In this document: positions 14,725 through 21,814 of the stretch, one piece after another
Layout of the letters: every line of letters begins with the position of its first letter
Numbering within the stretch: the first letter of the stretch is position 1
Assembly (NCBI GenBank): GCA_964653285.1
Contig: CAZZEX010000066.1
Span: 1 to 26,891, forward strand
Reading direction: 5' to 3'
DNA from: CAZZEX01 sp964653285
Lineage (GTDB): Bacteria > Chloroflexota > Anaerolineae > B4-G1
DNA length: 26,891 nucleotides
Notes under the pieces: model-generated
Database searches by the model: none
What the model saw: only the letters and a program-made list of their open reading frames with translations
Told to the model about the DNA's origin: nothing
Made by a program: the position numbers and the translations under genes

Positions 14725-16725
14725 TTACCTGTCATGATCGGCTGGGCAGTTGTCTAGGCTCCAATAGATTACGGGAATATCAGCCATATGAGCCCCTTTT
14801 AAGATGTTCGGCAACATAACGAGAATCGAGTCGAAAGTTGGGCCTCTCACCTTAACCCTATAAGGCATGTTAGCTCCTGAACTTACAATGTGGAAGCATA
14901 GTTCCCCTCTAGCGCTTTCCACGCAGCGCAAAGCTTCCCCTTCAGGTATAGACTTGAATGGGGCAAACCTAACCCTGAAGCCCCCGATGGGCAGCTTGTT
15001 TAACGCCTCCTCCACCATGTTTAGGCTCTGATCAATCTCTAATCTCCTAAGAAGCGTTCTGTGGTATGCGTCTCCCTCTTTAAATGCAGGCACCTCAAAG
15101 TCAAGTTCATTATAGGCTGCGTATGGTGTTGACTTTCTCACATCAAATTTTCTGCCTGAAGCTCTCAGATTGGGGCCTGTTACATCGTTTTCTAAAGCAA
15201 TTTTAGAAGAGACTCTTCCCATATTTATGGTTCTCTTCCTAAAAACAGGGTTCTCCAAGAAAAATTCGTCATACATTTTCACTCTTTTCTGCATGTATGT
15301 TATAGTCTCCAGAGTTTGGCTCTTAAACTCTTCTGGCACGTCTCTGCGAACTCCTCCGGGAACGCTATAAAGCTGATATACTCGCCCCCCCGTTAATCTC
15401 TCTAGAAGGAACAGTATCTTCTCCCTGTCCCCCCACATAACTTTCTGCATGGTGTGGAAGCCTGCAGCCCCGCCGATAAACCCGAAATTAAGCAGGTGGC
15501 TTTGTATTCTAGACAATTCAGCTTGGATAACTCTGAGGTATCTAGCTCTTTCAGGAATCTCTATCCCAGCCAGTTCTTCTACCGCGTTGCTATATGCTAT
15601 CTCGTAAGGTGCTCCATCTAGGACACAGATACGCGGAACTAGCATCATATTCTGCATCCAAGTTCTGTATTCTATGAGCTTTTCGATGCCTCTGTGCAGG
15701 TAACCTATCTGCGGTTCAGCTTGCGTAACGGTTTCTCCTTCAACTTTAAGTCTCAATTGAAAATTTCCTGAAGCGGGATGTTGCGGTCCGAATGGGAGCA
15801 GAAGTTCGCCTTCCTCAAGTTTTTCTCCCATAATTGTAGGCGGTTTTAGCTTCTTTGGAGCCTCAACCTCCTCTTTCTTACCCGCGTATCCGCTTTGAAT
15901 GGCGTTCATCGCTGCAACTACAGCGAAGCCTATAGCTTCAGGTCTCGGAGGACATCCAGCTATCCATATATCTACGGGAAGGTGGTTGTCAATTCTCTTT
16001 ATAGTATTATAGCTGTCCCAGTATGTTCCTCCAGCCATCGGGCAATTTCCAAAAACTATCACATATTTAGGTTGAGGTATCTGTCCATAAATTCTGATTA
16101 TCCTCTTAAGCGTCTTAACGGTGACATACCCGGCGATAATAAATACGTCTGCATGCCTCGGGCTGTCAGCAACTAACAAACCGAACCTCTCCATGTCAAA
16201 ACCGCTGCTGACCCAAGGTAGAACTTCTACGAAGCCGCATCCGGTGAAGAAGTTTATCATCCATAAACTTCTTGAGCGAGCCCAGCTTGCAACATTCTTA
16301 ATCCTCGTTTTCTCAGGCATCTTCAATTCTGGGGATTGAGCCAGCTTTTCAGGAGTAAAAAGCAGATATTTTCTATCTAGAGATACCAACATCGGAAAGT
16401 TCGTCATCCTAAGGGCTTCTGTTGGACAAATCTCTGAGCATAACCCGCAGAAGCAACATTTAGCGTAGTCTATTTGCGGATGGCGAATAGCTCTCGGTCG
16501 AGAATCTTGAGAGGGAGATGGTCCTTCCCTTTCAACCATCCGTATAGCTTTATTAGGACAGATCCTGGAGCAGAGATTACAGCTCATACATCTCTTTGGG
16601 TCAAAGATATGCCGACCTCTGAACTCTTCTGCAAGAGGCATTTCAGGAGGAAAATTGTAGGTTATTGGTTTTGTGATCAGAAGCTTAATTCCAGATTTGA
16701 TGGGTCCAATGATCTGCTTAATCAT
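14725..16725 (-). CDS. Fused NuoI-NuoB-NuoD-like complex I subunit (archaea-like)
   Basis: One uninterrupted 666-codon frame joins three complex-I subunits. Residues 1-120: ferredoxin domain with C46-C49-C52-C56 and C90-C93-C96-C100. Residues 145-285: B-like domain with C163 (TGCGFVEV), C228 (GNCPMAGG) and C258 (AGCPPRPE). Residues 305-666: D-like domain (LPFGPQHPASGNF, GYLHRGIEK). A Lys/Glu/Pro linker (283-297) separates B and D. The D domain lacks the hydrogenase CxxC pairs: RICVLDGAP replaces RICGICS, and the C-terminus reads DNCPADHDR. The B domain has Gly where complex I has the second of two adjacent Cys. It therefore probably does not bind NiFe and may be an electron-transfer module. 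AT-rich codon use contrasts with flanking genes. It overlaps the C gene upstream by ATGA. Confidence 0.85.
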   Translation of the reverse strand: MIKQIIGPIKSGIKLLITKPITYNFPPEMPLAEEFRGRHIFDPKRCMSCNLCSRICPNKAIRMVEREGPSPSQDSRPRAIRHPQIDYAKCCFCGLCSEICPTEALRMTNFPMLVSLDRKYLLFTPEKLAQSPELKMPEKTRIKNVASWARSRSLWMINFFTGCGFVEVLPWVSSGFDMERFGLLVADSPRHADVFIIAGYVTVKTLKRIIRIYGQIPQPKYVIVFGNCPMAGGTYWDSYNTIKRIDNHLPVDIWIAGCPPRPEAIGFAVVAAMNAIQSGYAGKKEEVEAPKKLKPPTIMGEKLEEGELLLPFGPQHPASGNFQLRLKVEGETVTQAEPQIGYLHRGIEKLIEYRTWMQNMMLVPRICVLDGAPYEIAYSNAVEELAGIEIPERARYLRVIQAELSRIQSHLLNFGFIGGAAGFHTMQKVMWGDREKILFLLERLTGGRVYQLYSVPGGVRRDVPEEFKSQTLETITYMQKRVKMYDEFFLENPVFRKRTINMGRVSSKIALENDVTGPNLRASGRKFDVRKSTPYAAYNELDFEVPAFKEGDAYHRTLLRRLEIDQSLNMVEEALNKLPIGGFRVRFAPFKSIPEGEALRCVESARGELCFHIVSSGANMPYRVKVRGPTFDSILVMLPNILKGAHMADIPVIYWSLDNCPADHDR

Positions 16726-17210
16726 AGGTCTTCATTCCGAGGTGGTTTGTAAGTTTGCTTAACATATTCTCTTGAGTTAAAATCTTTCCTAAAAGGCGGA
16801 GGACCAACCCAACCCTCAAGAAGAAGCGGCTTTAACATGTCATTTCCGATGAATGTTATTCCGAAAAGTTCCCACGCTTCTCTTTCGTGCATAGCAGCGT
16901 TAGGGAACAACTCAGATAAACTTGGAATCTCGGGTTTATCGCGCGACACTTCAGTTGCGCCTTTAATGTACACGTTTTCATCCGCGTTATGTACAACAAA
17001 ATACACCTCGAACGTTCCTTTCTCTATCCAATCGACTGCGCTTACAGTAAGCAATCTTCGGAATCTATTTTCCTTTAAATACTTCGCTATCTTAATGTAT
17101 TCTTCCTTTGACACCTTAAGGTAGTTCACGTTCCCTTTAACACTCCGTTCAAAACGTAATCTGGTATGAAGAGCTTCCAAAATTTTGTTGGTGAATTCAT
17201 GTGAAGCCAT
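16722..17210 (-). CDS. NuoC-like subunit (archaea-like island)
   Basis: 162 residues of the 30-kDa subunit family: FRRLLTVSAVDWIE, VYFVVHNADENVYIKG, LFPNAAMHEREAWELFGITF and the end PLLLEGWVGPPPFRKDF. The family bridges the B and D subunits in the hydrophilic arm of complex I and related hydrogenases. Its stop overlaps the start of the I-B-D fusion (ATGA), so translation is probably coupled and the products act together. The Lys/Ile-rich composition is unlike the GC-rich C subunit at 19450-20004; the two share little beyond the family motif. Together with the fusion it forms a small foreign C+(I-B-D) unit lacking its own H subunit. Confidence 0.85.
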   Translation of the reverse strand: MASHEFTNKILEALHTRLRFERSVKGNVNYLKVSKEEYIKIAKYLKENRFRRLLTVSAVDWIEKGTFEVYFVVHNADENVYIKGATEVSRDKPEIPSLSELFPNAAMHEREAWELFGITFIGNDMLKPLLLEGWVGPPPFRKDFNSREYVKQTYKPPRNEDL

Positions 17211-17255
17211 TTCTTATCGCTTTCTGTTAGCGTTTCGCATACAGGTATGTTGGGT

Positions 17256-17408
17256 TTACATAGTACATTCCAGTTTTATTAAGCAGTTCTCTTCTTGTAC
17301 GTCACCCCAATCAGCTGGGATTTCGCCTTCCAGTAGGATGGTGGTCACATCCACATCGCTGGCCTTATAGTCTTTGGATAGTGTGATGTTGGCGTAAGAC
17401 GGGACATC
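17256..17408 (-). pseudogene. Fragment of an unidentified secreted-type protein
   Basis: Directly after the H-gene stop, 50 codons remain open in the same frame (DVPSYANITLSKDYKASDVD then TILLEGEIPADWGDV) before TAA. The pattern, with 'xDVxxxTIxLEGxIPAxWG', looks like the last repeat of a secreted or cell-surface protein; I cannot name the family with confidence. There is no start codon of its own. It marks a recombination junction between the H gene and the AT-rich island. The remaining bases to 17210 hold nothing recognisable except the upstream region of the C gene. Confidence 0.4.
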
Positions 17409-18347
17409 TTATCTAACCCCGATCCACATTGTTGTTAACATCTGCGCCAGCGCCAGCGGCGCCAGCACCCGCCAACCAAGGTTCGCCAGTTGGTCAATGC
17501 GCAACCGGGCGTAGAGCACGCTCGCGACTGAGAGCGCCAGCAGGATAAGCACCGCCTTGACGGTGAAGACCAGCACGCCCGGGACGGCCAACCCGATGCT
17601 GCAGCCGCCCAGGAAGACGTCCACCAGCAGGAAGAGGCCGACCACGGTTTGTATGTGCAGCGTGAGGTGCCACAGGGCCAACTTGCGTCCGCTGAACTCG
17701 GTCAGCGGGCCGGCGACGATCTCCGACTTGGCCTTGGGGATGTCAAAGGGCGACCGCTTCAGTTTGCCGATCAGCCCCACGATGGCCAGCAGGAAGCCCA
17801 GCGGCTGCACGAACACCATCCAGGTCGCCCCCGCCTGCTGCGCGGCGATGCGCGAGATAGACCAGGAGCCGCTGAGGATGGCCGGGCCGCTGAGCGCCAT
17901 CAGGAAGGGCACCTCGTAGGAGAAGTATTGCAGCAGCGAGCGGTTGCCGCCGACGACGCTGTAGACGCCGACGGAGAGCCAGCCGGCCAGAAAACAGGCC
18001 AGCGCCGGGATGCTGAGCAAGAAGAGCACCACAATCAAATCGCCCTCGAAGGCACTGGCGGCCTGCCCGCCGACGGGGATATACAGCGCGGCGGTCAGCA
18101 CTGTGGCCAGTGACACCATCGGCAGCGCCGCGCAAGCCCACTCGTGAGCCCCGGTGGGCAATATGTCCTCCTTGGCCATCAACTTGATGAAATCGGCCAG
18201 CGGCTGAAACCAGGGTGGCCCGATGCGTCCTTGCAGGCGCGCCGCCACCCGTCGGTCAATCCACTGGAAGGCCAGCGCGCAGACGAAGAGAAACCCGAAG
18301 CCGGGGAAGATAAACAGCGCGAACGAGGCAGATAACCAGTCGTTCAT
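17409..18347 (-). CDS. NuoH/EchB-like membrane subunit, full copy
   Basis: 312 residues with about eight membrane helices. Family hallmarks: ARLQGRIGPPWFQPLADFIK near the start, the SYEVPFLMAL loop, and PFDIPKAKSEIVAGPLTEFSGR, the loop that faces the B/D subunits in complex I. It anchors the hydrophilic arm and couples it to ion movement. The ATG at 18347 is used; a TTG two codons earlier (18353) is possible. It follows the D gene after 23 bp that contain an octad-like CCAATTTACC run. The last residues (MWIGVR) differ from the remnant copy (IWIGVG), and its 3' flank is foreign, so its end may be a recombinant of two versions. Confidence 0.9.
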   Translation of the reverse strand: MNDWLSASFALFIFPGFGFLFVCALAFQWIDRRVAARLQGRIGPPWFQPLADFIKLMAKEDILPTGAHEWACAALPMVSLATVLTAALYIPVGGQAASAFEGDLIVVLFLLSIPALACFLAGWLSVGVYSVVGGNRSLLQYFSYEVPFLMALSGPAILSGSWSISRIAAQQAGATWMVFVQPLGFLLAIVGLIGKLKRSPFDIPKAKSEIVAGPLTEFSGRKLALWHLTLHIQTVVGLFLLVDVFLGGCSIGLAVPGVLVFTVKAVLILLALSVASVLYARLRIDQLANLGWRVLAPLALAQMLTTMWIGVR

Positions 18348-18370
18348 ACCCAATTTACCAATGTATCAAT

Positions 18371-19453
18371 CTACCGATCTGCGCAGGCGATGCACAGGTC
18401 CACGCCGGCCAGCACGGCGGGCACGTCGGCGGTGTTGACGCCCCGCAGTTGGTCGGGCAGGGTGATCAGTGTGGTCAGCGTGGGCGTGCGTATCTTGACC
18501 CGCGCTGGACTGTCACTGCCGTCGCTGCGAATGTAGTAGACCAACTCGCCGCGCGGCGCCTCGCCCCGGCTGACCACCTCGCCGGGCGGCACGCGCCGCG
18601 GCGCGCGCACCGCTAGTGGCCCTTCTGGCAGTTCGGCCAGTAGTTGCCGGCACATGTGCAGGCTTTCGATGGTCTCCAGCACGCGCACCATCGTGCGGGC
18701 CCACACGTCCCCCTCCTCGGCAGTGATGACCCGGAAGTCGAGCCAGTCGTAGGCGGCATAGGGTGCGTCGCGCCGCATGTCCACGTTCACGCCGGAGGCG
18801 CGCGCCGTCGGTCCGACCACGCAATAGCGGCGAACCTGTTCAACCGAGAGGTGCCCCACACCGCGCGTGCGGGCCTGGAAAGTGCGCTCGTGCTGGATCA
18901 CGCCCAGTAAGATCTCAATTTGCTGCTCCAACTCGTCGAGCCGTGCCAGGATCGAGTCTACTTGCGCCTCGTCCACGTCAATGCGCACGCCGCCTATGAC
19001 GTTGACGGCGTGAGCCACGCGCCCGCCGGAGAATTCCTCCATAATGTCCAGCACGGTCTCGCGGTCACGCCAGGCGTACATAAAAATGGTGGTGAAGCCG
19101 ATGTTTTCGGCCAGCACGCCCAGCCAGAGCATGTGACTGTGGATGCGCTCCAGTTCGCCCAGCAGCGTGCGCAGATAGAGCGCCCGCAGGGGCACCTGAA
19201 GCCCCAGCAACGCCTCGACCCCCTGGCAATAGGTGGTGGTGTGGATGTGCGAGCAGATGCCGCAGATGCGCTCCACCACGTGCACGTTCTGCACGTAGTT
19301 GCGGTTCTGGCAGATGCGCTCAATGCCCCGGTGGACATAGCCGATGCGCAGGGCACTGTCCACGATCCGCTCCCCCTCGACGGTGAGCAAGAATGAGAGC
19401 GGCTCCTTGAGCGCCGGGTGCTGCGGGCCGATGGGGATGGTTATTCTGGTCAT
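18371..19453 (-). CDS. Group 4 [NiFe]-hydrogenase large subunit (NuoD-like)
   Basis: 360 residues starting MTRITIPIGPQHPALKEP. Both metal-binding pairs are visible: C64 and C67 in ERICGICSHIHTTTYCQG, and C354 and C357 in the last residues DLCIACADR. They would ligate the Ni-Fe site, so it should oxidise or make H2. The protein stops right after that motif, so no C-terminal peptide needs removal by a maturation protease, as reported for some Ech/CooH-type enzymes. The usual Pro of DPC is Leu here. Its ATG overlaps the stop of the C gene (ATGA), so a longer frame upstream, which runs through repeat DNA, is rejected. Partners: B, C, H, I and A in this operon. Confidence 0.9.
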   Translation of the reverse strand: MTRITIPIGPQHPALKEPLSFLLTVEGERIVDSALRIGYVHRGIERICQNRNYVQNVHVVERICGICSHIHTTTYCQGVEALLGLQVPLRALYLRTLLGELERIHSHMLWLGVLAENIGFTTIFMYAWRDRETVLDIMEEFSGGRVAHAVNVIGGVRIDVDEAQVDSILARLDELEQQIEILLGVIQHERTFQARTRGVGHLSVEQVRRYCVVGPTARASGVNVDMRRDAPYAAYDWLDFRVITAEEGDVWARTMVRVLETIESLHMCRQLLAELPEGPLAVRAPRRVPPGEVVSRGEAPRGELVYYIRSDGSDSPARVKIRTPTLTTLITLPDQLRGVNTADVPAVLAGVDLCIACADR

Positions 19454-20004
19454 TGGGTCTCTTCCTCTCCGCCCCCCCTCAGTCCCCCCCAATTCTGGGG
19501 GGGAGGTTTCTGCTCCCCTCCCCCAGAGCCTGTCCTGAGCGAAGCCGAAGGGTTGGGGGAGGGGCCGGGGGTGGGGGCTGTGGGCCGCTGGCGCAGCGGA
19601 GCCTCGCCGTTCCAATCGTCCGGCAGCAGTAGCGGGCGCGGGTCGGGGAGACCGTCGAAGGTGACGCCCAACATCTCGCTCACCTCGCGCTCGTAGAAGG
19701 CGGCGCCGGGGATCAGGTCGGTCAGCGTGGCGATGTGCGGCTTCTCTCGCGGCAGCGACGTGCGCAGCGTGAGACCGCCGCCGTCCCAGAAGTGGTAGAG
19801 CAACTCGATCGCGCTGCCGGTGTCCTGCCCGGTGATGGTCGAAAGGTGGCGCAGGTCGAAGCGCTTGATTAGCAGCCTCACAGCCGGGTGGATGCAGTCC
19901 GCCGGCAGCGCGATAAAGGTCTCGCCTATTGGCACCGCCTGTGCCTCAACCGTCTCGGCCGGGAAAGTCTCCCGCAGTGCCTGCAAAATCGCTTCCACAA
20001 GCAT
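19450..20004 (-). CDS. NuoC/EchD-like subunit of the hydrogenase, with repeat-derived tail
   Basis: 184 residues from ATG 20004 (GGAG 6 nt upstream). An earlier frame start at 20046 lies within the heptad repeat and would add MNNETMNNERLESA. Core motif: AAFYEREVSEMLGVTFDG and PRPLLLPDDW, the family signature around the acidic YEREVSEMxG stretch. It joins the small and large hydrogenase subunits. The last 40 or so residues (PTPGPSPNPS..., GGGEQKPPPQNWGG) are encoded by inserted palindromic repeats and replace the normal family ending (RKDF-like). It is translationally coupled to the large subunit. Confidence 0.85.
   Translation of the reverse strand: MLVEAILQALRETFPAETVEAQAVPIGETFIALPADCIHPAVRLLIKRFDLRHLSTITGQDTGSAIELLYHFWDGGGLTLRTSLPREKPHIATLTDLIPGAAFYEREVSEMLGVTFDGLPDPRPLLLPDDWNGEAPLRQRPTAPTPGPSPNPSASLRTGSGGGEQKPPPQNWGGLRGGGEEETQ
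19484..19564. repeat. Nested palindromic repeats in the C gene tail
   Basis: C7 (19484-19490) pairs with G7 (19497-19503) around AATTCT. CCCCTCCCCCA (19514-19524) pairs with TGGGGGAGGGG (19554-19564), enclosing GAGCCTGTCCTGAGCGAAG. Both are translated as the Pro/Gly/Ser-rich tail of the C subunit. Confidence 0.75.
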
Positions 20005-20020
20005 CGCGCTCTCCAACCGT

Positions 20021-20133
20021 TCATTGTTCATTGTCTCATTATTCATTGTTCATTGTCTCATTATTCATTGTCTCATTATTCATTATTCATTGTTTCATTG
20101 TTCATTGTCTCATTATTCATTGTTTCATTGTTC
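20021..20133. repeat. Run of 15 or so 7/8-bp units (TCATTGT / TCATTAT) at the B-C junction
   Basis: The units alternate between TCATTGT, TCATTAT and 8-bp forms (TCATTGTC, TCATTGTT). On the transcript each gives ACAATGA or ATAATGA, so ATG and TGA overlap in every unit and all three frames are served. The small-subunit gene ends inside the run (its last codons ATG AAA CAA TGA are repeat units). Confidence 0.85.
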
Positions 20134-20554
20134 CTAGCAGCCGCACCAGCCCGTCAATCATGGCCTCTGGCCGGCAGGGGCAGCCCGGTATGTAAATGTC
20201 CACCGGCAACACCTGGTCAATGCCGCCCAATACGTTGTAGCCGTCGCGGAAGATGCCGCCGGAGCAACTGCAACTGCCCACCGCGACCACCCACCTGGGG
20301 GCGGGCATCTGCTCATAGATGCGGCGTAGCCTGTCTCGCGATTGGCGCGTCACCGGGCCGGTGCAGAGTAAAATATCGGCATGGCGCGGTGAGGCCTCCT
20401 TCAGGATGCCCAGCCGCTCAACGTCGTAACGCGGCGTGAGCAGGTCCAGGATCTCGATGTCGCAGCCATTGCAGCCGCCGCTGTTGAAGTGCAGTATCCA
20501 GGGCGACTTGCGTCTTGCCCAACGAACCAAACTATCCAGCATATCTCTTGCCAT
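20117..20554 (-). CDS. Group 4 [NiFe]-hydrogenase small subunit (NuoB-like)
   Basis: 145 residues. Cluster ligands C28 and C31 (NSGGCNGCDIEIL), C95 (GSCSCSGG) and C125 (PGCPCRPE) match the proximal 4Fe-4S cluster of Ech/Mbh/Hyc-type small subunits. It carries electrons between the large-subunit NiFe site and the ferredoxin subunit. ATG 20554 is given; an AAGG touches it too closely, so the in-frame ATG at 20542 (MLDSLVRW) is a plausible true start. The stop codon lies inside the heptad repeat, and the -35 box of the opposite-strand promoter overlaps its start codon. Confidence 0.92.
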   Translation of the reverse strand: MARDMLDSLVRWARRKSPWILHFNSGGCNGCDIEILDLLTPRYDVERLGILKEASPRHADILLCTGPVTRQSRDRLRRIYEQMPAPRWVVAVGSCSCSGGIFRDGYNVLGGIDQVLPVDIYIPGCPCRPEAMIDGLVRLLGTMKQ

Positions 20555-20577
20555 TCCTTGCTATTGTATGGTATAAT
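20548..20577 (+). promoter_or_regulatory. Sigma-70-type promoter for the DUF5678/retropepsin pair
   Basis: TTGCCA (20548-20553) and a perfect TATAAT (20572-20577) are separated by 18 bp, on the plus strand, about 90 bp before the DUF5678 start. The -35 box overlaps the start codon of the minus-strand hydrogenase gene, so the two units may interfere with each other. Confidence 0.65.
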
Positions 20578-20664
20578 CTCAATATGAGAGCGAAAGGCGT
20601 AGGAATGTCGCCGTCTGAATCCACATTATACTTGAATCGGATGGCCTGATGCGGAGGTGAGAAA

Positions 20665-20910
20665 ATGTGTGATAACGCACTTCCCAAGCCCCCTCCAAAG
20701 GAGTACTGGGATGATGTCAAATGGGCTGAGGAGCATTACGCCGAGTTGACACGCCAGTATCCCAATAAATGGGTGGCTGTTGTAGACCAGAGGGTCGTTT
20801 CTGCCGGGAGGAACCTGAGACAGGTGCTCGATGAGGCGAAAGCCTGCACAGACCGCCCGGAGTTTCCACACCTCTTCATTGAGCGAGGCGTCCATGTCTA
20901 CCAATGCTAG
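20665..20910 (+). CDS. DUF5678-like small protein
   Basis: 81 residues, starting at ATG 20665 with a near-perfect GGAGGTGA 4 nt upstream. The pattern YPNKWVAVVDQRVVSAGRNLRQVLDEAK then FPHLFIERGV is that of DUF5678: a short beta hairpin plus helix, with 'W-A-V-x-x-x-x-V-x-A-G' as its key residues. Its biochemical role is unknown. In many genomes it is next to a predicted retropepsin-like protein, as here: the next gene starts 17 bp before its stop. It is read against the surrounding hydrogenase operon. Confidence 0.7.
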   Translation: MCDNALPKPPPKEYWDDVKWAEEHYAELTRQYPNKWVAVVDQRVVSAGRNLRQVLDEAKACTDRPEFPHLFIERGVHVYQC

Positions 20911-21388
20911 CGCTGGACACATCAACCTCAGTCTCTACGAGATTCTTGACCCAGAGCTCCTTGATGAAGGGATTCGCCTCCGCCTTATCAGGTTGATTTG
21001 CTACCTCAGGTTCGCTACCTCTGAGGGCTGGTCGGGAGTGGAAAGGGCGATCGTTGACACTGGAGCACCAGTAGCAGTGATCCCCTGGTCTATAGGGAAC
21101 CGTATTGCTGTTCGTCCCCTCTCCACCAGGGTGATGGAAATCCACGGCATCTCTGCTGATGACCAGGAACAGCCCTTCGTTCCAGCACGGTTAGCCGAGG
21201 TGACGTGCGTTCTCCTTGACCAGACTCGTGTCTCTCCCTCGCTTAGACTCAAGGCTTACTTGATGCCTGACGATGCGACCCCTCTGGTGTTAGGTTTCGA
21301 AGATTTGCTGACAAGTTACGAACTCCTCTGTAACTATGTCCGCAATGAAACCTTCCTCAGTCTGCCGCTTCCTCGATCCCCTGATTGA
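20894..21388 (+). CDS. Retropepsin-like aspartic protease
   Basis: 164 residues. RAIVDTGAPVAVIPW holds the catalytic D55-T56-G57, followed by hydrophobic strands (LVLGFEDLLTSY) like the flap and C-terminal strand of single-domain retropepsins, which work as dimers. The ATG at 20894 overlaps the DUF5678 gene by 17 bp, so the two are probably translated together; a GAGCGAGG lies just upstream. The target is unknown. A link to DUF5678 as regulator or substrate is inferred only from gene pairing. The pair sits between the A and B genes of the hydrogenase operon as an insert. Confidence 0.7.
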   Translation: MSTNASAGHINLSLYEILDPELLDEGIRLRLIRLICYLRFATSEGWSGVERAIVDTGAPVAVIPWSIGNRIAVRPLSTRVMEIHGISADDQEQPFVPARLAEVTCVLLDQTRVSPSLRLKAYLMPDDATPLVLGFEDLLTSYELLCNYVRNETFLSLPLPRSPD

Positions 21389-21401
21389 CCTCTTTACCCC
21401 G

Positions 21402-21450
21402 TTCATTGTTCATTGTTTCATTGTTCATTGTTTCATTGTTCATTGTTCAT
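21402..21450. repeat. Heptad repeat (TTCATTG) after the nuoA-like gene
   Basis: Six to seven units of TTCATTG, with some 8-bp forms, lie immediately after the stop of the A gene (its TAA at 21453-21451 is followed by ATGAACAATGAAC on the minus strand). It is the same unit as at 14087 and 20021. Confidence 0.85.
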
Positions 21451-21786
21451 TTACATCTCTCCCTTCGTCAACACAAAGACACTGATGGCGATGCCCACCA
21501 GGTAGGCCACCGCGATGCGGTGCGATATGCCTCCCGGCGGCAGCGTCGAGACGACCAGCGTCGCCAGGTGTAACACGGCGAAGAGTAACGCCAGCCGGAA
21601 GAAGGCGTGGTAGGCCAGTTGCGCCTGCGGCGGGAGCAGGTCTTCACCGCAGGCGTAGGGCTGATGCTTGCCGGGATGCTCCTCGCCCGGCGCGGCCAGC
21701 GCCCCGCCCAGCCGGTAGAGGCCGTAGGCCAGCGCCAGGAAGATGCACAGCGCGATCGGGGGGCTTAGCAATATGCTCTCAATCAT
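21451..21786 (-). CDS. NuoA-like membrane subunit
   Basis: 111 residues with three predicted membrane helices (ALCIFLALAYGLYRLGGAL; FFRLALLFAVLHLATLVVS; VAYLVGIAISVFVL). The loop HQPYACGEDLL carries the conserved CGE of the NuoA/subunit 3 family. In complex I this subunit packs on H near the quinone cavity; its presence in a CxxC-containing hydrogenase operon is notable. It is the first operon gene visible. The hairpin at 21815-21837 and the Res remnant lie upstream, so L/M/N genes are not visible. Separated from B by the inserted DUF5678/retropepsin pair. Confidence 0.8.
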   Translation of the reverse strand: MIESILLSPPIALCIFLALAYGLYRLGGALAAPGEEHPGKHQPYACGEDLLPPQAQLAYHAFFRLALLFAVLHLATLVVSTLPPGGISHRIAVAYLVGIAISVFVLTKGEM

Positions 21787-21814
21787 TCCTCATCTCACAT
21801 CGTTCTAAACACCC

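Noticed and set aside
19454..19615. Upstream extension of the hydrogenase large subunit (MERRGSAAPAAHSP...)
   Set aside because: The extension runs through palindromic repeat DNA that codes for the C-subunit tail in another frame; the ATGA overlap at 19450-19453 gives the natural start.
20021..20133. CRISPR array
   Set aside because: Repeat units are 7-8 bp in direct tandem without spacers.
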